Part shown: one piece after another, positions 44,036 through 55,046 of the stretch
Numbering within the stretch: the stretch's first letter is position 1
How the letters are laid out: the number at the start of each line of letters is the position of its first letter
From: Gyrodactylus bullatarudis
Taxonomy: Eukaryota; Platyhelminthes; Monogenea; Gyrodactylidea; Gyrodactylidae
Length of the DNA stretch: 61,373 nucleotides
Reading direction: 5' to 3'
Assembly (NCBI GenBank): GCA_012064415.1
Contig: SSNU01000028.1
Span: 1 to 61,373, forward strand
Position numbers and translations under genes: made by a program
Notes under the pieces: model-generated
What the model saw: the letters and a program-made list of their open reading frames with translations, nothing else
Told to the model about the DNA's origin: nothing
The model's database searches: none

Positions 44036-44039
44036 ATAC

Positions 44040-44791
44040 TAAAGCTAGTTAATATGAAGATGGAAATTTTTGCTTTTTACAAAATTATGAATTTTTTCAT
44101 CAAGAAATCGAATTTGATCAAGATTTTTTGGAATCTAGATCGTAGGTTCCACTTTCAGGATCTGAAGAAAAAAATTTGAAAAAAATCAAATTTTAAGAAA
44201 GTTATGGCATATTTCAAATCTAGCGATGGCGCTGGATTCCCATTTTTTTGAACTTTGAGTCAATAATTTTTGTTGATTTAAAAGTGAGAGAGTGATCAAA
44301 AATTGATTTTTAGGATCACGATTAGTCAAAGAAATCAAATATACTGATTCAGATTTTGAGAATCCGCCCCTCTTCTTGTGAAAATCGAATTTTGATTTTT
44401 TGAACATTTTCACTACTTGAAAATTGATGAAATTTTGATGATTCAAGATCCATGGAAATTGGCGAGTCCATTGAAATTTTCATAGTCATAATAGGTTTTT
44501 TTGACTAATCGTGATCCTTAAAATCAACTTTTGATCACTCTCTCACTTTTAAATCAACAAAAATTATCAACTCAAAGTTCGAAAAAATGGGAATCCGGCG
44601 CCATCGCTAGATTTGAAATATGCCATAACTTTCTTAAAATTTGATTTTTTTCAAATTTTTTTTCTTTAGATCCTGAAAGTGGAACCTACGATCTAGATTC
44701 CAAAAAATCTTGATCAAATTCGATTTCTCGATGAAAAAATTCATAATTTTGTAAAAAGCATAAATTCCCATCTTCATATTAACTAGCTTTA
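44040..44791. repeat. Hairpin MITE, family X, best-preserved copy
   Basis: The 748-bp element 44042-44789 starts AAGCTAGTTAATATGAAGAT and ends with the reverse complement, flanked by TA at both sides. The inverted arms run almost to the centre (about 44.42 kb). The outer ~300 bp are near-identical ('gatcgtaggttccactttca' against its complement). A transcript would form a long double-stranded hairpin. No coding frame. Confidence 0.85.
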
Positions 44792-44799
44792 GATTATGA

Positions 44800-45530
44800 T
44801 AAAAATAACAGTGAAAGAGGGCTTTAGGTAATGCAGATTTTTATATAAACAAAAAAATAGTATAATTTTATATTAAAATAAAAGTTTTGTAACTATCTGG
44901 TTTGATTACCAAAATATAAGCCCTTAAAGTTATGTGATAGTACTAGCCCATTGGGTCTCCTGGCAACAGACCGATTTTATATCGGCCTGAAAAATAACAG
45001 ATTGAAACGCTCTCATTGGCCTGAATTGTCTTGTAAGTTTAATATACAAATCCCTGTTATTGTCTATACTGATTTAATCATTTATTATAAATCCTTCAGT
45101 TTTATACGAAATTATTGTGCTAATCAAAATGAACCAATCAGAATCGAGAAAAAATAAATCGAGAAAAATTGAGTGAAATCGCTAATGAAAAAACCTTGAA
45201 TAACTTCTGAGCCAAAAAAGATAAATGGTCATGCGAGGTATCATTGGATAGAGAAATAAATTTCACATTCTTTCCCCCATTAAAATTTGAGATTTTATCA
45301 TAATAAGATATCCTGTTGAAGGGTAAAAACAAAAAAGTGCATGGCATTTTTCGCTAATTTTTCATCTTTTTTCAACTTTAAGACCAATTTTGAGGATGAT
45401 CCATTCCAAAAGCACGTTTGAAAGATTAATTAATTTGATTTGATTAATAATCACTGATTATGCATAATCGGCAAGAGTTTTTGCCTTTATGCATAATCGG
45501 CAGATTAACCAAAATGGGCACATCATATAT
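44800..45530. other. No gene recognised; short direct repeat at 45.46-45.50 kb
   Basis: TTATGCATAATCGGCA occurs twice within 40 bp. The open frame 44951-45157 has no recognisable domain and I do not call it. Confidence 0.35.
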
Positions 45531-45534
45531 ATCA

Positions 45535-45900
45535 GGGTAATACTAAATTTTATTTCCCCCGAACAATGCTTCATGCCTTGATCAAAAATTGATGTTTTAA
45601 TCGAGAAAAACACAATTTTGAAAATCAAAATAAAATTTTTTTATCTAATGATATACAAAATGCTATTTTCCCTAAAATCATCAAATTCTGCTTGGTTTTT
45701 TAGGAATTTCATTCTCAACATGTGGAAAAACGACTCAATTTTTACTATAAGCCCTACTTTATTCAAAATGTTGCAAAAAGCATTAAAAATTAAAATCTTC
45801 CACTTTTTCGTAGTAAAATTCATTGAAAAAACTCGTAATTGTATAGTTTTATGGGAAAAAATTCTTAGTTATCTATCATCTTCAAAATGAGATTGAGGCT
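45535..45900. repeat. Dispersed repeat, inverted copy of 25540-25960
   Basis: Contains the reverse complements of the phrases listed for 25540-25960, about 20 kb away in opposite orientation. Frames inside it are incidental. Confidence 0.6.
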
Positions 45901-46624
45901 GGGACCCTACACTATTGTATTTTATGAATCTTGATAGCCTTTTAAACTTTTGGATTGTGAGATTTATTTCCTAAACGATGAAAAAGTCAAGGATTTATTA
46001 GATATCAAAAAATTTACTTGCCTGTATATTATTTCCGAAAAATTTAATTCAATCAGCTAATCATTTTATTACATTACAGAGTATCATCGATGATGATTTA
46101 TCATGAATTATTGACATTCTCATCATTTTCGATGAATCTTGGATCATAGAAGTTTCCTTATTATTACGCGGTAAAAGTTACTCTTGTTCTTGATGAAAAA
46201 ATTGAGAATTTTGTAGAAATCATGGATCGTCAACTTCAAGTTCCATTATATAATTATAATCGGTTAGGTTATAATTAGCCTCGGTTATTAATTTCTGTCA
46301 TTTAAATAACTTGAAATTAAATTATTTTTTATTTATTTTCAATATAAGATTTATGTCTAACAAAAAAGAATCCTATAATATTGAATTAAATGAGAAATTC
46401 AATCGTGCATATCCCGGATTTAAAAATAACCCCATTATTAACGTTATTTTTCTACATGTTACCGTTAATCTTGTTATTCTTGACAGTCCAAAGACTCCCT
46501 GGCAATTCTCTTAATCTGGTTTAATCTACAAAAAGTTTATTTGACAATCAGTTAAACTTCTAACTCCATTTCAAAATTATCTGATACTCTTGGATCTTAT
46601 TATTTGTTTAAAAAAATATATATA

Positions 46625-47364
46625 TACCTAGTTAATATGAAGATGGGAATTTATGATTTTTACAAAATTCTTATTTTTTTCATCAAGAAATCGAATTCGA
46701 TCAAGAATTTTTGGAATCTAGATTATGAGGCTCTCTTTTATGATACGGAGAAAAATATTTTAGAAAAAATCTATTTTTAAGGAAAATACGGCAAATTCGA
46801 AATCTTGAAGTAGCGCCAAATTCCCATTTTTTTGAACTATGAGTTGAAAATTTTTGTTGATTTCATTGTGAGAAAGTGATTAAAAGTTGATTCTTAGGAT
46901 CACAATAAGACAAAAAACCGATGTTCATAATAAAATTTTTGATGAATTCGTCATTTTTCTGGGATCTTGAAATATCAAATTTCATCGACTTTCAAGTAGG
47001 GAAAATGATGAAAAAATAAAAATTTGATTTTGACACGCTTATGGGGTGATTCTTAAAATCAAATTCAGCATATTTAATTTCTTTGACTAATTTTGATCAA
47101 CTTTTGATCACTCTCTCACAATGAAAGCAACAAAAATTTTCAACTCAAAGTTCAAAAAAATGGGAATTTGGCGCTACTTCAAGATTTCGAATTTGCCGTA
47201 TTTTCCTTAAAAATAGATTTTTTCTAAAATATTTTTCTCCGTATCATAAAAGAGAGCCTCATAATCTAGATTCCAAAAATTCTTGATCGAATTCGATTTC
47301 TTGATGAAAAAAATAAGAATTTTGTAAAAATCATAAATTCCCATCTTCATATTAACTAGCTTTA
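46625..47364. repeat. Hairpin MITE, family X, well preserved
   Basis: Tips CTAGTTAATATGAAGATGGG and its complement near 47362. The outer arms include 'cctcataatctagattcc' and its reverse complement, nearly perfect for about 200 bp. TA follows the right tip. Confidence 0.8.
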
Positions 47365-49135
47365 TATTATATATATTATATTACAACTAATTGATTCTTA
47401 AACCATTATATTGTCTAAATTGTCATTAAAAATGTATTTTCCTAAATTCATATTCATCGGTCCTTTTGAATGAATTTTGGTAAGACTTGTGCTTAGGACA
47501 CTGCTTTTCTTCTTAAAAACTTTCTTATCTTGCAAAAGTGTGCTTAAGATTTATATGTATGCCTTGAATCTATATTTTAAAAGGCTCTACTATTTTTGGA
47601 ATCCAAGTCCAATAAAAATCTTTTCTAAAATAAGTAATGAAATTTCTGTAATTTCGGTATCGTACTTAATTTTTTAGTACAAACTAGAAGTAAATTATAA
47701 TCATTACAAGTTTTTCAATAAAGTAAAAGATTTCGAATTATGTTCAAATTTTTGGAAAAGATTCTTTCTTAGATGGTGACATAATAGAGCCGAAATGTCA
47801 ATTTGAAGCGTTCAACATCAAAAAACGATCTGACTGCTTCCAAGTGTAAAATTTTCACATTAATCATGTCTCAAACAAACATTGGGTTAAGAAATCATTT
47901 TCTTTACACCATCAGAACCCTCTCAAGGAACTGGATTAGATACTTAGATACTAAGTTAAAAATCGGAAATTTAAAAATTCTATTACATATAGAGTTAAAA
48001 TCTTGACCCTAATAAATTTTGAAATTAGCTCTCAAAAATAAAATGCTCAGGTTTTGTAAATTACCAAATGCTCAGTAAATTATTCAATTTTGCTAGTTTT
48101 TTGAAGAAGAGCGATACTCTAATGGTGCTGAAATTAGATAAATGGAAATCAATTCAAAAAGCCTTCAATCCATGAAAGAATCAGCTCATTCTTTAAACGT
48201 TCAAATTCAACTAAAAATCATGCCAAGGAAGCTGAATTGAAGTTTTTGTTCTATACAAAAAACTGAATCGAGTTTTCGAAAAGTACAATTACCAAAATGG
48301 AAAATAGTAACAAATGCCAAGCGAGTCTTGAGACAATCAAAAGTAACAAGATTAAAGGTAACATAATAAATTATATAATTAAATTATTGATAACTTATTT
48401 TTAATGAAGACGATACCTCATCTCTTCAAAATTTAAGACAGGAATCTGTTACTAATTTGAGTCTAAATTAGATAAATGCAACACATAAAATATTCATAAA
48501 ATATCTCAATTAGTGGAATAAATGAGATGAATATTGACAAATTGAAAAAAATTATTTTCTAAATTTAATGTTACTTGAGGGAATTACACATGCATAATTC
48601 TCTAAATTGAATTGTGAAAATTTCATCTTCAAGTGCTAAATAGTGCTGGTTAGATTCTTAAGGAATTCATATATTTTTCCCAAATTATAGACAAATAAGT
48701 GCATTTTTCAGTTCATAGAATTAAAGTTATTTCAATAAATATAGTGGCAACTGCGGGTGCATGGATTTTAGCGTCGAATATAAAAAAGAGTGTTTACATC
48801 ATTTAGAGAATTTCAAGTACAGACAACTTTTCATTCTCATTTAATAAATGAAATTTATCTTGAAATGATATTTTTACATATTTTTATAATAGAAATGAAT
48901 TATTATTCTTATGTATCAATAATTCATGTAAATTTTCGAATAAGTCCAAAAAGATTCTAAAGCTCTTTTCAATAAATTCAGGAATTTCAAGAAATATCAT
49001 TTTTTCATCAAGATCTGAAAATATTTCGGAAATAGTATCGAAAGTCACACTTGTACTGATTTAAGAATGAAATTGGAGACATTCTAAATTTTGAGTTGGC
49101 CTAATTTTTCCTATTTTTAAACTTGATTAAATTAT
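47365..49135. other. No gene recognised
   Basis: AT-rich sequence; the short frames at 47477 and 47803 show no domain. Confidence 0.4.
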
Positions 49136-49138
49136 AGG

Positions 49139-49278
49139 TGAAATTTCCGTTTTCTATCCCACTCTGCCAAAATTTCATTGGCTGAACGCTCCCTGTTCTC
49201 TCATCGGTTAAGAAAAAAGGTATATAAACGGGATGTACAATTTGGGTAAAGTGGGATAGAAAACGGGTACTTCACCTG
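49139..49278. repeat. 140-bp palindromic repeat
   Basis: Begins GTGAAATTTCCGTTTTCTAT and ends with AGTGGGATAGAAAACGGGTA then CTTCAC, an inverted pair. The interior matches 6.08-6.20 kb. Probably a small MITE. Confidence 0.6.
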
Positions 49279-51424
49279 TATCTCGTTGTTTTTGAGGTGT
49301 AAGAAGAATCAAAATCAAGAAAAACAAAATGGTCATTAAAATTTTAGGAAAAACTTCTTTAGTCTATTTTTTGGACATTTTAACTGCTTGAAAATTAATT
49401 AGTTATGATTTGGGAATCAAAAAGTCATGAAAGATATATTTTAGTCTTTGAGTCTACAGGTTTTAAAATCGTCAAAACTCAATAACTACTTTTAAGTAAA
49501 ATTCATATGCCCTCAAAAACACCTAGAAGACATCATTTTTCTTTAGCGCTAATAGGTCATATTTTGAAGATTAATTTTCTCATATCGTTTGACGATTTTA
49601 GTAATTTAGCAAAATTTAATCCAAGTCTACTAGTCATGATGATCCGTTCTAATTGACGGTTTTTTCAAAATATTGTATAGAGCTTGCCAATTTTTCTAAT
49701 TTTTTTTCAAAAACAAAATCTTTCCTCCAGTGAATCGGTAATAACTATTTCCAAAAATTTCGGAACCTTGATGAAAAATATGAGAATTTTGTAAAATTAA
49801 ATCCCAGAACCATCGAAAGTAGCTCTTTTAAATGAAGTTTGGATTCATGAGTCTTACAATTTTTATCAAGAAGACGGGATGATTTTCTTTTATAAATCGT
49901 GACTACTTGTAAGCAGGCATATTTAACCGAGAATAGACTAAAAATTAATTTTCAACCAAATTAATACCTTTCGAAAGAGATTTTTCTGCTGATCATTTCT
50001 ATACCATATTTAGTATTGCTATTTCGAATAGAATTTGCAGAAAGTAACTTTTAAAATCCTAATCTGAAATTGAAAATCAGAATTAAAAATTGAAAAAAGA
50101 CTTTCTGACTATCTTTCTCACATATGGGGTGGGGTTAATATCCACATCACTTGTGCAATGAGTCACTAATGACTAATGTTCGTATTGTTTTGTAATGCAG
50201 TCACATGACCCCGTAAGTCCCTCAAAAAATTTCTCACTTTCATGTAAATGTATGTATATTTGTATGCATACATTTGTATAGGTGTATTGAAGCGTTCACG
50301 CTAATACGTTCACGTTCATTTTATCATGAAGCACGATCTACGACTAGACGTTAACACCTTAGTGAATCAGGGCAAAACCTCCTCTGAAATCTCTGAAATT
50401 CTTGAGATATCGATTGACCGAGTTAAATACATTCGGAGATCAAAAGTCGTAAAATCAGGCAATCAAAAACTTTATGACGAAATCAAGATTTATTTGCTCG
50501 AAATCAACAAGCCAATTAAATACGAGATTCTTCAAAAAAATCTTCGTGAAAAGGCAGAGAACCTGAACGTGAAATTTACTCGGGAAATTATCAGACAATT
50601 TCTCCAGTAGAATCCCCAATTCAAGCGTCAAATAGTTGGTTTTCTTTTTGTTAATAAATCTTTCAGATATTTCATAGAAATGAATATTCAATAAAAGACA
50701 AGCTTGCTATACTCGACAGATGTGATTTATCCGGAAGAAAAATTGTCTCTCACAAAACAGGTATCAGTCTTGATTGTATTAGACGTTGGAATTGCCAGAG
50801 AAGAAAACTAAGATCTTTTTCACAGGCCAACGGCAATGCACCGAATTTCAAGAGAGTACCTTCTCTGCGATATCAATACCTTGATGAATGTGCACGGGAA
50901 ATGGTTGAAGAATTGCGCAGTCACAAACTCCCAATAAGCATTAGATGTCTCGGTGAAGATATCAGAAGAATGTCCATCAATTTAAATCTTGGATGTAAAG
51001 TTAGTCATGGTTGGATCGAGAAGTTTAAACATCGAAACAATTTTAATCAGTATCGTATCTATGGTGAGGGAGCTGGAGTAGACATGAATCTGGTTGAAAG
51101 TTGGATTTTAGACAACTGTGATTTAATTGAATCATATGATGAGAATGACAGATTCAATGTTGATGAAACTGCATTATTTTTTCAAGAAAGATCTCGAGTC
51201 ACTCTTGATACATCTTCAATAAATTGTCGAGGAGATGGAAAGATTTCCAAAAACCGGGTTTCGGTTATTTTATGTTGTAGCATGACAGGCGAGAAATATC
51301 CACCATTCGTTATTGGTAAGCTTTATTTTTAATGTTGATTTTGGTAAATCAAAACGACCTAGGTGTTTCAGAGGTAATATTCCAACAAATTACAATGGAA
51401 ATGCTAGGAAATCATATCAAGACC

Positions 51425-52525
51425 ATGCTATCATCAACCGCTAAATTCGAACTCTCTCATGAATTTGGAAAATTTCATGATATTTTCAATCAAAAACTTG
51501 AATTGATTAACAATTCCATACTCCTAAAGGATATACAAATAAACAATCTTACTAAAGAGATTCATATGCTTAAAAGAGAACTCGAATACATCAAATATTC
51601 ATCCAAAGCTATCATTAATACATCTATTCCACCTCCTCTTGTTACATATCCATGTACTAAACATGTAATTAACCCTTATGTTAACTCATCATCATTGAGT
51701 AATGTTTGGCAACCACCTTCTGATTTCAATCGTCATAATCCAATCACAAAAGAGCATACTTCGTCATTATCTTTCAAACCTCTAAACAAAGCACATTCAA
51801 ATAACATGATAGTTAGAGGTTACAATGTTAATGTTACTGTTGTCAATTCCATGATTAATTCTATTGGATCATTCACTTTCAAATGCTTCAAAAACAAAGA
51901 TGAATTCGGATCTATTTTTATTCGTATTGTATTCAAAAGGAAACCCTCCAACTCAATTGTTCATCAAATGATCTCTCTTTGTAAAACCAAACGCCTTTAT
52001 TCATGTCGTGAGACAAATTACAAACTCAAATCCAGTCAAAAAACAACCAGCTCAGTTAAAAAATTTGACTCAATCATCCAACCTGCTAATGTTCCCCAAT
52101 CAATTCCTCTGACTTTCCCGTCATCGCAATCAACACAAGCACCAGTTAGCCCCGTGTCCTCATCAGAAATTCTTCACCCTGGAATTACTATTGAAACTCC
52201 AGCTCCAAGCAATAAAAGACCAGTCTTCTCTCCACTTGAGATTGGATCACACACCGTTGCTCAAAAAAGGAAATCTCTTAGACAGCCAGAATCAACTTGT
52301 CTCTCTCAATCCTCAATTCTCAATTTCTTTAATCTACGTCCAATTAATCCTTGCCAATCAATATCAGAAGATAAAGAAAACTCACCAAATGTGGCTTACA
52401 ACCTTCCTCCTCCTCACGATCGTGTCAAACATGGCTCTGGTCACGATGACTCTAATGTTGACCTAGATGCAGTTTCCATTGCTTTAAACAATCAAATTAG
52501 TGAGTCTGAAAATTTTTTTCGTTAA
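51425..52525 (+). CDS. LINE ORF1 protein, nucleic-acid-binding
   Basis: The first ATG inside the LINE is at 51425; earlier in-frame ATGs belong to the pogo target. The 366-residue protein begins with a coiled-coil-like segment (about residues 15-55, LINNSILLKDIQINNLTKEI). A Pro/Ser-rich linker follows, then a folded stretch at about 140-215 (MIVRGYNVNVTVVNSMI, SIFIRIVFKRKP) whose 'IVRG' start resembles ORF1 RRM-like domains, and a low-complexity Ser/Pro tail. No CCHC knuckles. ORF1 proteins coat the element RNA and assist reverse transcription. It overlaps ORF2 by about 26 bp in another frame. The tail resembles no known domain. Confidence 0.8.
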   Translation: MLSSTAKFELSHEFGKFHDIFNQKLELINNSILLKDIQINNLTKEIHMLKRELEYIKYSSKAIINTSIPPPLVTYPCTKHVINPYVNSSSLSNVWQPPSDFNRHNPITKEHTSSLSFKPLNKAHSNNMIVRGYNVNVTVVNSMINSIGSFTFKCFKNKDEFGSIFIRIVFKRKPSNSIVHQMISLCKTKRLYSCRETNYKLKSSQKTTSSVKKFDSIIQPANVPQSIPLTFPSSQSTQAPVSPVSSSEILHPGITIETPAPSNKRPVFSPLEIGSHTVAQKRKSLRQPESTCLSQSSILNFFNLRPINPCQSISEDKENSPNVAYNLPPPHDRVKHGSGHDDSNVDLDAVSIALNNQISESENFFR

Positions 52526-55046
52526 TCACTCTGGTTTCTTCCTTCTAAATACTCGCTCTTTATTATCCAAAAATACCTTTTTCAATATCAAAAACATCAT
52601 AACTAAATTTAAGCCCTCAATGTTTTTTATCACCGAAACCTGGCTCAACCCTTTTGTTTCTGATTCTATGCTAATTATTTCTGATTATCAATTTCTTAGG
52701 GCTGATAGACTTGATTTTACTGGTGGTGGTGTTGGTGTCTACATTCACTCGTCAATAAAAATTGATTATTTTATTCCTCACAATGTCCCGTTTCAGCATA
52801 TTCATATGATAATTAACTTACAAGGCTCTTTACACAATTTTATTCTAGTTTATAGACCCCCAATTGGTAGTAAATACTTCATCTCTGATGATATTTTGCT
52901 AGAACATATCTACTCTAAAGTAGACACTCGTATTAAAAACACTACTATCCTCGGTGACTTTAATTTCCCAACTGATAAAGGTTTGCCCCTTGTTCCCACT
53001 ACATTTGATAAATTATTAGTAACAAATGGTCTAAATCAAATCATATCCCAACCCACCCGTCAAAACAATATTATTGATCTCATATTTACTAATGTATTTC
53101 ATGACTCATCAACATATCCTGTACCTTTTTCTGATCATAATATCATATTTTTCAATTTCTCATTATCTAATCATTCCAAATTTTACCAAAACGTTAAAAA
53201 AGTTGTCGATGTCAAAAAATTCAAGAATCTCATTCAAAAATTTTCCTCCTTAATCTTTGTAAACGACGAATTCAACTTCGGATTATTTTATTTTTTGATT
53301 ATTAAAGCTACTAGAACTACTATTAACTCTAAGAAATTCTTCAACTGTTCATCAAAAATTGATTTTATCTCTCTGAAATCGTTCGAAACTTGTGTTGCTA
53401 ATGATCTGGATTCTAACCCCCAAAAAGGTTGGGCTAAATTCAGAAAACTACTAAACATTAATAAAAAATCATCTATAAAAAATTTCACTCCTCATTCAGA
53501 CCAAGATTTCTGTATTCAAATTAACAAATTCTTTATTAACTCATTCAATCATCATGAAACCATTGATCCTATTGTAACCGACTCGCCCCCTCCCTTCATC
53601 ACTCCATCCTCCTTAAACAGTATGTTTTCTAACTGTAAAAATATCAACAGACTTGATATTCACCACAATTCATTTTATTTACTATCAAATCTCTCATCCT
53701 CTTTCCTGATATTATTATGTAATTACCTCAATTTCTGTATATCCAAATGTTTTATTCCAAATGATTGGTTGATAGTTAAAATCACCCCCATCCCAAAAAC
53801 TAAAAAATATTCGTCCCTCTATCACTTAAGGCCAATTTCATCCCTCAACATTTTCCTAACGATTTTAGATCGGTTCCTTACTGATGAGATTTCCAATAAT
53901 CTACCTAAGCCGTTCCCGGACAATTCTCAACATGGTTTCCTACCAGGGAAAAACACATCTACAAATATGCTTGAATTCATGAATTATTCCTTCCCCCTAT
54001 TAAAATCTGAGCACTATATTATTATCCACTATCTAGATATTTCTAAGGCTTTTGACAAGCTAAAATTTTCCTTTATTAAACAAAAATTGATTTTTTATAA
54101 AATTGACCCCCATATCATCAATTTAACCATGTATTTCCTGTGTAATAGATTACAGTATGTTGAATTTAATAACACCACCAGTAGTCTTGAACCCATTAAT
54201 TCTGGGGTTCCTCAAGGTTCCACTATTGGTCCTCTTCTCTTCAATATTTGTTTCGCTGACATTCAGCTCCTGGAGGGTACTGAGGGTGCCCTCTTTAAAT
54301 TCGCAGACGATTTGAAATTCGTCTTCAAGGTGAATAATTCCCTTGATATTATGAAAATCAACCAAAACTTCTCGCTCCTTAAAGATTCACTTGAGTCCAT
54401 GGGGCTCCATATTAATAGAGATAAAAGCAAAATAATGCTCCCATCGGGTCTCCCTGCAACCCTCCTTGAATCGCTTCTACTTCCTGGAGAAATTGTCTCC
54501 TTTACTTCTGATCTAGGTTTCGGTATAAATCACAAGCTTAAATTAAATCCATTCTCAAATATACCTAAAATTAATTCCATGATTTTTGCTATCCTAAAAT
54601 TCTCTAAATCGGTAATACTGAGAATTAAGGCCTATAAATCATTAGTGCTCCCACACTTTGATTATATTTCTCCCCTCCTTACAAATTTGACTAATGAACA
54701 ATCTCGAAATATTGAGGGTATCCAAAATAGATTTTTATACGCACTTTACCCTGACCTCAATTCCTACAATGCTCGGATCGTGGCTTCCGGTCTTAATCCT
54801 CTTTGGATTCGCCGTTTTGCCTTCATCATTAAAAAGTTCACCGAAACATCCATTAAAATCGAACGAAATTATAATTTAAGAAACATTTCTTATCAAAATA
54901 ATTTCCTACTTCCCACTTATAACATCCTCCATGAAAAATACGACTTGTCTAATTGTGATAACCTTTACTCCGTAACAACTATTATGGGACATATAAGATC
55001 AAAAATTGATTACTCTTATACGCTTCTCTATCCTGATCTTCATTAG
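52500..55046 (+). CDS. LINE ORF2: apurinic-type endonuclease and reverse transcriptase
   Basis: About 848 codons, uninterrupted. Endonuclease (residues about 1-225): LNTRSLLSK, ITETWL near 45, GGGVGVYIH, TILGDFNFP near 153, QPTRQNNIIDLIFTN and SDHN near 211 hold the expected catalytic E, D/N and H residues. RT (about 420-680): DWLIVKITPIPK, LRPISSLN, QHGFLPGKN near 477, YLDISKAFD near 515, SGVPQGSTIGPLLFN near 570 and catalytic FADD near 601. The C-terminal part (PLWIRRFAFIIK, SNCDNLYS) is shared with the fragment at 31.4 kb. The frame is +1 relative to ORF1 and the overlap lacks an ATG (the frame opens at GTG/ATT), so translation would need frameshifting at the T7 run or reinitiation. All key residues are present. 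Confidence 0.92.
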   Translation: MSLKIFFVNHSGFFLLNTRSLLSKNTFFNIKNIITKFKPSMFFITETWLNPFVSDSMLIISDYQFLRADRLDFTGGGVGVYIHSSIKIDYFIPHNVPFQHIHMIINLQGSLHNFILVYRPPIGSKYFISDDILLEHIYSKVDTRIKNTTILGDFNFPTDKGLPLVPTTFDKLLVTNGLNQIISQPTRQNNIIDLIFTNVFHDSSTYPVPFSDHNIIFFNFSLSNHSKFYQNVKKVVDVKKFKNLIQKFSSLIFVNDEFNFGLFYFLIIKATRTTINSKKFFNCSSKIDFISLKSFETCVANDLDSNPQKGWAKFRKLLNINKKSSIKNFTPHSDQDFCIQINKFFINSFNHHETIDPIVTDSPPPFITPSSLNSMFSNCKNINRLDIHHNSFYLLSNLSSSFLILLCNYLNFCISKCFIPNDWLIVKITPIPKTKKYSSLYHLRPISSLNIFLTILDRFLTDEISNNLPKPFPDNSQHGFLPGKNTSTNMLEFMNYSFPLLKSEHYIIIHYLDISKAFDKLKFSFIKQKLIFYKIDPHIINLTMYFLCNRLQYVEFNNTTSSLEPINSGVPQGSTIGPLLFNICFADIQLLEGTEGALFKFADDLKFVFKVNNSLDIMKINQNFSLLKDSLESMGLHINRDKSKIMLPSGLPATLLESLLLPGEIVSFTSDLGFGINHKLKLNPFSNIPKINSMIFAILKFSKSVILRIKAYKSLVLPHFDYISPLLTNLTNEQSRNIEGIQNRFLYALYPDLNSYNARIVASGLNPLWIRRFAFIIKKFTETSIKIERNYNLRNISYQNNFLLPTYNILHEKYDLSNCDNLYSVTTIMGHIRSKIDYSYTLLYPDLH

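Noticed and set aside
45460..45505. Repeated ATGCATAAT words as a homeodomain/POU site cluster
   Set aside because: Only two copies, no gene close by, and such words are common at this AT content.
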